Source: CAZSMC01 sp964607755 (GTDB taxonomy: Bacteria > Zhuqueibacterota > Zhuqueibacteria > Residuimicrobiales > Krinioviventaceae). Taken from it: a DNA stretch of 22,493 bases. Within the stretch, counting starts at the first letter, position 1. The number at the start of each line of letters is the position of its first letter. The position numbers and the translations under genes are program-made. The stretch covers positions 1 to 22,493 of the forward strand of contig CAZSMC010000067.1 in assembly GCA_964607755.1 (NCBI GenBank), read 5' to 3'. Below the pieces are notes generated by a model that had not been told where the DNA came from, did not search any database, and saw only the letters and a list, made by a program, of their open reading frames with translations. Of this stretch, positions 16,135 to 22,493 are shown one piece after another.

Positions 16135-17283
16135 TTATTTTTCAAGTTGCTCTAAACAGTGTTTATATAGTTGAAATGTTTTAGAGCAACAATCCGACCA
16201 TTTAAATTTTGAGATTTGTGAAACAGCTTTTTGTTTAAGCATTTCTCTAATGTGCTCGTTAGAAATAATTTGTTCCAGTGTTTCAGCTATTTCATCAATA
16301 TTATAAGGATTGAAATAAAGTGCAGCATCTCCGCAAATTTCAGGATGAGCAGCCGCATTTGAAACAATCACAGGAACACCTGCTGCCATTGCTTCCAATG
16401 GGGTCAACCCGAATCCTTCAAAAATACTTGGAGCAATAAAAACGGTGGCGCTTTTGTATATAATAACAAGATCATCATCGGGCACATAGCCAGTAAAGTG
16501 GATAAAATTATCAATTTTCAACTCATTAACGCGCTTGTATATATTTTTATAAAACCAATTTTCTTGTCCTACGATTACAAGGGAATGGGGTGATTTGTAT
16601 TTTTCTTTAAAAATTTTAAAAGCCTCTAATAATCTAATATAATTTTTTCGAGGTTCCAGGTGGCCTACAGCAAGTATATATTTTGAGGGGAGTTGATACT
16701 TTTTTTTAATTTCATTCTGCAAAGATGAGTCATATTGCTGAGTGAATTTTTTGCTGTCAATGCCTTCATGAATGACTATTATTTTTTCCGGTGGAATGCC
16801 AAGTTTTTCGATGATATCTTTTTTAGTATACTCGGAGACTGCAATTATTTTCCAAGCTCTTTTTGCAGATATTGGTATCATTTTTTCTAAAAAATTTCTC
16901 CGTAATCGCGTATACGTTTCGGGAAAATGGAAATATCGTAAATCATGTATGGTCATAATAGCAGGTATATTTACACCAGGTGGTATATAAGAAATAGGCG
17001 AATGAAATAAATCTATTTTATGTCTTTTTATTAAATACGGCCAATAAATCTTTTCACCCAAAATCCGGGGGACTGGATGAGCCGCAGGTAAATATGTATA
17101 GTGTAAATCATAACAGGATTCACCAAAGAGCGATTTTGCGTTTTTAGATGCAAATGTTATTATCTCCCAGTCCGGGGATGTTGTGTTTAACGCTCCTGTA
17201 ACAAGATTGCGAATATAAGTTGCAACACCGCCAAGGCTTTCTGAATACATAACTGCATTGATCGCTATGTGTTTTTTCCGCAT
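16135..17283 (-). CDS. GT4 family glycosyltransferase
   Basis: A 382-residue GT-B enzyme. Key parts are SLGGVATYIRNLV (phosphate-binding loop region), the N-terminal segments DLFHSPISY and MTIHDLRYFHFP, then YILAVGHLEPRKNYIRLLEA, HFTGYVPDDDL and SIFEGFGLTPLEAMAAGVPV with the EX7E pair, all as in mannosyl- and rhamnosyl-type GT4 proteins. I took the ATG at 17281-17283, which follows the formyltransferase stop by five bases. A longer start at 17346 would overlap that gene by 58 bases and add a 21-residue tail unlike the family. There is no SD, so translation probably depends on the upstream gene. The donor sugar is not determinable from sequence. Confidence 0.9.
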   Translation of the reverse strand: MRKKHIAINAVMYSESLGGVATYIRNLVTGALNTTSPDWEIITFASKNAKSLFGESCYDLHYTYLPAAHPVPRILGEKIYWPYLIKRHKIDLFHSPISYIPPGVNIPAIMTIHDLRYFHFPETYTRLRRNFLEKMIPISAKRAWKIIAVSEYTKKDIIEKLGIPPEKIIVIHEGIDSKKFTQQYDSSLQNEIKKKYQLPSKYILAVGHLEPRKNYIRLLEAFKIFKEKYKSPHSLVIVGQENWFYKNIYKRVNELKIDNFIHFTGYVPDDDLVIIYKSATVFIAPSIFEGFGLTPLEAMAAGVPVIVSNAAAHPEICGDAALYFNPYNIDEIAETLEQIISNEHIREMLKQKAVSQISKFKWSDCCSKTFQLYKHCLEQLEK

Positions 17284-17288
17284 AAATT

Positions 17289-18056
17289 TTATTTTATTTT
17301 TTTTAATCGGTTTACTAAATATTGGGTAATCGTAGGATGATACCACAATCGCGAAGGACCAAACTTTTTAAAAGGTTTTAGACATCCCTCTCTTGTATCA
17401 TTTAAGGCTTTTTTTAATAATGGCAAAGCGGCAGCTAGCTGCAAGTATGGATAGGTCATAAAATTGTCTCTCATGCCTATTTTAATGGATTTTTGATAAA
17501 GAATATCTCCTGTATCAATACCTTTATCTATCAGATGTACAGTCACGCCGCAATTTTGCTTATCATTTTGAACGAGAGCCCAATACGCCCCGTGCACTCC
17601 ACGATAGTGTGGAGTGATACCAGCGTGTGTATTAAGAATAGGACATGTGACATTATCAATAATTCTCGATGATATAATTCGGGTTCCATTAATGACAATT
17701 GCGTCCGGATTGAGATCCTTTAAAGTTTTCTCGACGATATTATCATTAACCGAGGTGACGTGCATTATATCTTTATGATTGTAATTACTTGTATCTAAAC
17801 AATTGGCTGCTTTTATTTCTTTTAATCTGTTTTTTGCTTCCCATTTTAATAAGAGACCAAAAATAAAAAAAAGAATTTGCCCAGAGACGATTCTTATCCC
17901 CAAACGCTGGACACGCTTTTTGAGAAATAAAAGACGAGGGATAGGATTTTCAATAATAACTTTTTGAATATTAAATTCTTTTTTTAGATAATTGTAAACA
18001 ATACGTGATGATTCACTTTTACCGACTAATAAAACGATATTCAATCTGTTATTCAT
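17289..18056 (-). CDS. Formyltransferase-family protein, likely sugar N-formyltransferase
   Basis: A 255-residue protein with the formyl transferase fold used by methionyl-tRNA formyltransferase and by sugar formyltransferases that act on amino sugars with N10-formyltetrahydrofolate. The catalytic triad is present: Asn142 and His144 in LNTHAGITPHYRG, and Asp181 in DKGIDTGDIL. The first 100 residues are less typical, with a basic and hydrophobic insertion (about 40-75). The protein lacks the tRNA-binding C-terminal domain of true Fmt. Together with its position inside a glycosyltransferase operon, this points to formylation of an amino sugar in the surface glycan. GGAG sits four bases before the ATG, and the start overlaps the deacetylase stop by one base (TAATG). 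Confidence 0.85.
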   Translation of the reverse strand: MNNRLNIVLLVGKSESSRIVYNYLKKEFNIQKVIIENPIPRLLFLKKRVQRLGIRIVSGQILFFIFGLLLKWEAKNRLKEIKAANCLDTSNYNHKDIMHVTSVNDNIVEKTLKDLNPDAIVINGTRIISSRIIDNVTCPILNTHAGITPHYRGVHGAYWALVQNDKQNCGVTVHLIDKGIDTGDILYQKSIKIGMRDNFMTYPYLQLAAALPLLKKALNDTREGCLKPFKKFGPSRLWYHPTITQYLVNRLKKIK

Positions 18057-19027
18057 TATACTCCAAAAGTTGAGCTTAATTCATGCATATTCATAGAACA
18101 CATATTATATTTTTTTGAAAGACATTTATAGGTACTTAAAATAGCTTTTAAATTTTTCAAATTCAAATCAGGATAATTTGCAAAATTATGAGGATGCCAC
18201 CACAAATGAAAGAGTTTTTCATGAACAGCCGCGTGATGCATTGCTGTTTTCAGACGATGTAGCTGCAAAGGTTGAAAATACTTTGATTGTCCAGAAACAG
18301 GACGAAGGTAATAGCTGTAGGGTATATTCAATAAGGTCTTATTTGAGTTAAGATTATTATAGCAATTTTGACCGCTAACGTTTATATAACTGTCTATAAA
18401 TCTAAATAGACGCCGTATTATTAAGAAATTGTCTTTATTTTTATTAGTATAAATCCAATGCAAGGGATTGCTTCGAAAGCTAGTTATACCGTATTTTTTC
18501 AAGATATCTATATAATTTGGATTTACCTGATTACGGGGAAAAACAATGCTTTTTAATGTTATTCCATGGCGTCGTGCCGTTTTCACCGCATGTTTTATAT
18601 CCCACTCGAATTGGAGAGCAGTCTGACCTGCTTCCAGGCAATAATGATGAGAAAATGTGTGCGATGCAATTTCTTGGCCAGGCTGCCGTTGAATTTGCTG
18701 TAGAATATCAGGTGCAAAGTGAATATCTTGATATCCATCCAGATCGGTATGCTCTATGTATGGATAAGGAGATAAATTTGAATCAGCATAAGTGGGTTTT
18801 ATTCGCGGCAAATTCAGCTTTAATTCCGACTTTTTATTAAAAAACAGAAAACCAACGCACGCCCAGGTTGCATGAACGTCATATTCTGCAAAGAGTTCAA
18901 GGATTTTATAAACGATATCTTTAATATTTTTTAATTGCTTTTGCGAATCAAGCAAGTTTTTTCTATCGCGAATCCCCCAATATAATTCAAAGTCCAATGA
19001 AATAGTAAATATACTTTTATTTATCAT
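18056..19027 (-). CDS. Polysaccharide deacetylase-family protein (NodB-like)
   Basis: A 323-residue protein with a NodB homology pattern: ISLDFELYWG (Asp12, the motif 1 position), ATWACVGFLF, ASHTFSHHYC with the metal-binding HxxxH at His123/His127, and VFPRNQVN (Arg165). The C-terminal half has the conserved HLWWHPHNF. These enzymes remove acyl groups from N-acetyl sugars. This branch resembles deacetylase-like proteins found in O-antigen and capsule operons. There is no signal peptide, so it may act on lipid-linked or nucleotide-linked substrates in the cytoplasm. Its ATG overlaps the stop of the GT2 gene (ATGA). A free amine made here could be the substrate of the adjacent formyltransferase; this is an inference. 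Confidence 0.85.
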   Translation of the reverse strand: MINKSIFTISLDFELYWGIRDRKNLLDSQKQLKNIKDIVYKILELFAEYDVHATWACVGFLFFNKKSELKLNLPRIKPTYADSNLSPYPYIEHTDLDGYQDIHFAPDILQQIQRQPGQEIASHTFSHHYCLEAGQTALQFEWDIKHAVKTARRHGITLKSIVFPRNQVNPNYIDILKKYGITSFRSNPLHWIYTNKNKDNFLIIRRLFRFIDSYINVSGQNCYNNLNSNKTLLNIPYSYYLRPVSGQSKYFQPLQLHRLKTAMHHAAVHEKLFHLWWHPHNFANYPDLNLKNLKAILSTYKCLSKKYNMCSMNMHELSSTFGV

Positions 19028-19947
19028 GCTATTTTCGATTTTAAAAGGATGCAGAGAGCGTTATAATAATCGCGACATCGATGACTTTTTGTTACAAACG
19101 ATAAAGGTATACGTATTAGCAGACCAGCACATTGAAGGAAAAACGCAATCCTGGCATGGTGTTCCCCCTGTTTCTCATAAATAAAAACAGTATTATTTTG
19201 CACACTGTTGACAAGTGCATTTTGAAAATTTTTTTTTGAACTGGCTCCATGATGATGAAGTATTTTAATATTGAAAACGATTCCAACCTGCCATTTTTTT
19301 TGCCAGGCACGCCAGCAGATATCCATATCTTCGGCATACATAAAAAAGTCTTCGCGAAAAGCGCCGATATCATTAATGAGCTTTTTTCTAATGCATAAAA
19401 ACGCACCGTCTACATAGTCAGATGGGACCGGTTTATCCTTATTCTCAACGTCACTTTTATAATTTTTATATCCCATGCTGTTTGAAAAAAGAAGATATTG
19501 TTTCACCACTTGCCACAATGTGAGGAATTTTCGCTTGCGGGCTATCATTCGTCCTTTAGGACTTGTAAGGCTACCACCAAGGATACCATAATTTTTATAT
19601 TTATTGAAAATATGATCTATTTTTCTAAATGTACTTAAGGTAATTAATTCGGTATCGCTATTGAGAAAAATCAGTATTCGTCCCCTGGAGATTTTTATAG
19701 CCTGATTATTCGCATAAGCATATCCTTTGTTTTTATTATTAAGTATAAATCGCACATCAGGAAATTCGTTTTTAAGAAAATGTACCGTATTATCTACAGA
19801 TCCATTATCGACAACGATAATTTCAAAATGATTATTAGGATTCATCTTGTATATAGATTGAATACACTTACGGGTTAAATAATATGTATTCCAAGTAACA
19901 ATGATAATTGAAAAATCAGGAAAATGGCAATCGGTGCGTTTCATCAT
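19024..19947 (-). CDS. GT2 family glycosyltransferase (rhamnosyltransferase-like)
   Basis: A 307-residue GT-A enzyme: FSIIIVTWNT at the start, then IIVVDNGSVDNT (Asp47), NNKNKGYAYANNQAI, FLNSDTE as the metal-binding DXD-type motif (Asp98), VDGAFLCIRKKLI and FFMYAEDMDICWRAWQKKW with the acid pair that acts as catalytic base, then HHHGAS. This arrangement is typical of WbbL/RfbF-like rhamnosyl- and other inverting transferases. The C-terminus has a hydrophobic stretch (about residues 275-292) that may bind the membrane. It overlaps both neighbours by four bases (ATGA), a sign of a tightly coupled operon. Confidence 0.93.
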   Translation of the reverse strand: MMKRTDCHFPDFSIIIVTWNTYYLTRKCIQSIYKMNPNNHFEIIVVDNGSVDNTVHFLKNEFPDVRFILNNKNKGYAYANNQAIKISRGRILIFLNSDTELITLSTFRKIDHIFNKYKNYGILGGSLTSPKGRMIARKRKFLTLWQVVKQYLLFSNSMGYKNYKSDVENKDKPVPSDYVDGAFLCIRKKLINDIGAFREDFFMYAEDMDICWRAWQKKWQVGIVFNIKILHHHGASSKKNFQNALVNSVQNNTVFIYEKQGEHHARIAFFLQCAGLLIRIPLSFVTKSHRCRDYYNALCILLKSKIA

Positions 19948-21200
19948 ATCTTAAATTTTAGTTTAGCATTGCGAAAATAGTCAATTGAAAAAATGAATAA
20001 AAAAATAACATAGATAATGCGATGCCGAACCGATGTGCCAAAATTCGAATCAACAGTTGAACTCATGACAAGCCCTATGATACAAAAAAGAAACAAGAAT
20101 AATTTTATATTTGTATTCGAATCTTTTAGATGTTTTAATAAATAAAGTATCGTAAAAATAAAGGCAATTAAAATAAAGAAACCTTCAATTGCTGATGATA
20201 ATTGGAAAAAATGGCGAATATTCCAGATAAATGGTCCAAATGTGAAATAAATAAATCGAAGTGGCATATATTTGACAATATCGAATAGTGTATTATATTC
20301 CATCCATGTCAGATAAGCTGCTCCACCTATTGCACGATATGGTTTTGCGCGCATGGGATAGGTAGCTAACATAAAAAAAAAGTCCTGATTTCTCAACACA
20401 ATCCATGTAAGCATTAAGCATATAAACGATATGAAAGAAATTTTAAAAATTAGCCTGGAATTTGACTTGAGATAAAGAACCATCAAAAAAAGGATGAAAA
20501 TAGCAGTATAGAGATATAAATTCTGTATACGAATGATACTACACAGAATAAAAAAAACAATAGCTACGAAGGAATGATATAAGGTTCGTTGATGCTTGGT
20601 CGCAAGAATAAAATGATAAATCATAACAAAAGTAAGAAACATGATCAATGTGTCTCTTAAAATATACGAGGAAAATGCTATAAAAGATGGAAAAAAAAGT
20701 ACAATTGCTCCTGATATATATGCCACCTTTTTATCATGAAACGTTAACAGTGCTATTTTAAAAGTCAAAATACCGGTCAGAACGGCTAAAATAACATTAA
20801 TTGTTATTGCGACTAAAGGGAATGTGCCGAATATAAAAAAAATAAAAGCCAGGAATAATGAATAACTCTTAACGCTAAGTGAACCACTTGCGTCATAAAA
20901 AATAGGCATGTTGTGTTTCAAATTATCAAGAATTTGGAAAGCTACCCTTATGTACTCTTGCTCATCCGATTGCGAGGGAAGAACGGCGAGAGCCTCATCG
21001 AATAAGGCAATTCCAATCCGTAAAAATAAAGCTATCAGAATAATAATTCCAAATGGGCTATTTTTGTACCGCAATAGCACCCAAAACGCAAAAACTAAAG
21101 TAATACTTATCGTCATTGCATATTTCAGAGGAAAAGCAATAAAAATAATAGCTAATACAACGGGCAAGAAAGAATAGTTTTTTTCTTTTTTAGGTAACAT
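19944..21200 (-). CDS. Polytopic membrane protein, GT-C/PMT-like glycosyltransferase
   Basis: A 418-residue protein with about ten membrane helices. An early extracytoplasmic loop holds QSDEQEY (Asp79-Glu80), the position where GT-C enzymes of the GT39/GT83 (PMT/ArnT) type keep their catalytic acid, followed by helices with FLAFIFFIFG and YILRDTLIMFLTF. Such enzymes use polyprenyl-phosphate sugars as donors on the outer side of the inner membrane. An O-antigen polymerase (Wzy) role cannot be ruled out, since Wzy proteins are diverse, and no other polymerase candidate is in the window. The ATG comes one base after the stop of the following GT4 gene, with no clear SD. Confidence 0.7.
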   Translation of the reverse strand: MLPKKEKNYSFLPVVLAIIFIAFPLKYAMTISITLVFAFWVLLRYKNSPFGIIILIALFLRIGIALFDEALAVLPSQSDEQEYIRVAFQILDNLKHNMPIFYDASGSLSVKSYSLFLAFIFFIFGTFPLVAITINVILAVLTGILTFKIALLTFHDKKVAYISGAIVLFFPSFIAFSSYILRDTLIMFLTFVMIYHFILATKHQRTLYHSFVAIVFFILCSIIRIQNLYLYTAIFILFLMVLYLKSNSRLIFKISFISFICLMLTWIVLRNQDFFFMLATYPMRAKPYRAIGGAAYLTWMEYNTLFDIVKYMPLRFIYFTFGPFIWNIRHFFQLSSAIEGFFILIAFIFTILYLLKHLKDSNTNIKLFLFLFCIIGLVMSSTVDSNFGTSVRHRIIYVIFLFIFSIDYFRNAKLKFKI

Positions 21201-21201
21201 T

Positions 21202-22290
21202 TTATTGTGAACATAATTTATAATAAATATCCCAGTATTCTTGCACCATTCTATCTTTGTTTAAAAATTTATGAGAATAGACTTTTGCATTTTTCGCCAG
21301 GTAATTTCTTTTTTCTTTTGAATAATATAATTTTAGAATAGCTTCACTGATGGCTTTCGGATCACAAGCGGGTATTAAGAGTCCTGTTCCATTATTTTTT
21401 ATAATTTCCGGTATTCCACCAACATTTGTTGCAATAACAGGTTTTCCAAATGACATGGCTTCAATAATGGATATGGGTATTCCCTCAATACAGGATGGTA
21501 AAAGAAATAAATCGCATGCATAGAGCAAAGGATATATATCGTTTTGGAATCCGGCAAAATGCACTTTGTCCCGGACCCCGAGGCTTTCTGCAAAAGAATG
21601 TAATTTCCCCTGGTAATCATCTCGACCTGCAAATATAAATTCCATATCATCATAACCCTGTTCATAAATAGATTTTATAGCTAGTAAGAGATATTTATGT
21701 CCCTTGCGAGGATGGAGGTTTGCAACAGTTAAAATTTTAAAGTATTTATTCCTTACTTTTTTACTATCGTAATTTTTCTGATTTATGATTTCTATTCCAT
21801 TAATTATGACATTTATCTTGTGGTGTGGAACATGAATTAGTTTGTACAGGATATCTGCCCCCGATTGAGAGACGCTGACAAACTGGCTAACAAATTTACT
21901 TGAAATTCGTCCTATGATTTTTCTTAAACATGTATTGTAATCATTCGTACTTACAAGAGTTGATACACATGGAATTGAAAAAATTCTTGCCATACAGCAA
22001 CCAAATACTTCTGCCGTTAGTCCATAGCTTTGTACCAAATCAAACTTGTTAGTTTTTAAAATTTTGCTCAAATGATATATTTTATGGATAGTAGTTTTTT
22101 GATTCAAATCGATATATTTATAATTCAGTTGTCTGACCCATTCGCCAAGCGGCCCTTTCAGATCGCGGATGCTTGTGACAGTATAATCAAAGTCTTTTTT
22201 CTCAGTTTTCAGGATATTGATTACTTTTTTTTCCGCACCTCCCATTGTATTTACAGTTGTTATGTGAAGTATGCGTTTTTTGTTATTCAT
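21202..22290 (-). CDS. GT4 family glycosyltransferase
   Basis: A 362-residue GT-B enzyme: ILHITTVNTMGGAEKKVINIL with the glycine loop, FDLVQSYGLTAEVFG, then ILTVANLHPRKGHKYLLLAI, FIFAGRDDYQGKL, VHFAGFQNDIYPLL and SCIEGIPISIIEAMSFGKPV with the EX7E pair. This is the third GT4 protein in the operon and it differs clearly from the other two, so each probably makes a different linkage. The ATG at 22288-22290 stands 39 bases after the stop of the partial gene at the window edge and has no SD. Confidence 0.92.
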   Translation of the reverse strand: MNNKKRILHITTVNTMGGAEKKVINILKTEKKDFDYTVTSIRDLKGPLGEWVRQLNYKYIDLNQKTTIHKIYHLSKILKTNKFDLVQSYGLTAEVFGCCMARIFSIPCVSTLVSTNDYNTCLRKIIGRISSKFVSQFVSVSQSGADILYKLIHVPHHKINVIINGIEIINQKNYDSKKVRNKYFKILTVANLHPRKGHKYLLLAIKSIYEQGYDDMEFIFAGRDDYQGKLHSFAESLGVRDKVHFAGFQNDIYPLLYACDLFLLPSCIEGIPISIIEAMSFGKPVIATNVGGIPEIIKNNGTGLLIPACDPKAISEAILKLYYSKEKRNYLAKNAKVYSHKFLNKDRMVQEYWDIYYKLCSQ

Positions 22291-22329
22291 GATCGCATTT
22301 ATGTTTAAAATATCTGTTATTTTTGAGGG

Positions 22330-22493
22330 TTAATAGCTATCGAGTTGTTTTGCAGCTTCAAAGGCTTTTGAAATAATTTTATCTTTGATTGGTTTGTTTT
22401 CAATCATGATTGGTAGTTTTTTCTTTACGACCAGGGAATTTTTGGTCTCGACTTGATATATTTTGTTTATTTGGATATAGACTGGGATGATAT
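22330..22493 (-). CDS. 3' end of a gene cut by the window edge, function unknown
   Basis: The last 53 codons of a leftward gene, ending in TAA at 22330-22332. The readable tail contains IQINKIYQVET, KKKLPIMIENKPI and a helical end SKAFEAAKQLDSY. Codon use and base composition match the AT-rich glycan operon, and the next gene begins 39 bases later. I do not recognise the family from this fragment. Another polysaccharide gene is likely from context only. Confidence 0.55.
   Translation of the reverse strand, partial: IIPVYIQINKIYQVETKNSLVVKKKLPIMIENKPIKDKIISKAFEAAKQLDSY

Noticed and set aside
17283..17346. Longer N-terminus (start at 17346) for the second GT4 protein.
   Set aside because: It would overlap the formyltransferase gene by 58 bases and add a lysine-rich tail not expected before the first beta strand of a GT4 enzyme.

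Overview
The window reads as chromosomal DNA from a Gram-negative bacterium of the wider Bacteroidota/FCB assemblage, perhaps a Calditrichota/KSB1- or Ignavibacteria-like lineage. This placement is an inference. It rests on a very large C25 (gingipain/PorU-type) protein ending in a type IX secretion (T9SS) sorting domain, on an outer-membrane beta-barrel protein, and on many tightly packed genes that lack Shine-Dalgarno (SD) sequences. All credible genes lie on the minus strand, so transcription runs from high to low coordinates.

Layout from low to high coordinates. (1) 113-867: a PIN-type toxin/antitoxin pair, with the toxin frame interrupted by a stop codon. (2) 929-5640: a housekeeping/envelope group, in transcription order enolase, an FtsB/DivIC-type division protein, a DUF502 membrane protein, an outer-membrane barrel and an RsbW-like anti-sigma kinase. 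(3) 5641-5996: a gene-free spacer with three tandem palindromes. (4) 5997-7227: a prenol-kinase-like (VTE5/SEC59) gene joined out of frame to the C-terminal part of a DUF92 domain, apparently a fused gene with an internal deletion. (5) 7228-7824: an AT-rich spacer with one perfect and one near-perfect DnaA-box-like 9-mer. (6) 7825-13584: a 1919-residue C25 protease/sortase-like protein with two ILEI/FAM3-like domains and a T9SS C-terminal domain. (7) 13668-14675: a WecA/TagO-type polyprenyl-phosphate sugar-1-phosphate transferase. (8) 14917-22493: an AT-rich surface-polysaccharide operon with three GT4 glycosyltransferases, a GT2 glycosyltransferase, a GT-C-like membrane protein, a formyltransferase, a polysaccharide deacetylase and the 3' end of one more gene cut by the window edge.

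The genes from 22493 down to 7825 can be read as one surface programme. The operon builds a formylated, deacetylated glycan, the WecA-like enzyme primes such glycans on a lipid carrier, and the C25/T9SS protein belongs to a pathway that in Porphyromonas attaches cargo to a special LPS. That functional link is inferred from position only. The operon is visibly more AT-rich than the block below about 15.8 kb, which fits a separately acquired locus. No rRNA, tRNA, CRISPR array, transposase or integrase was seen.
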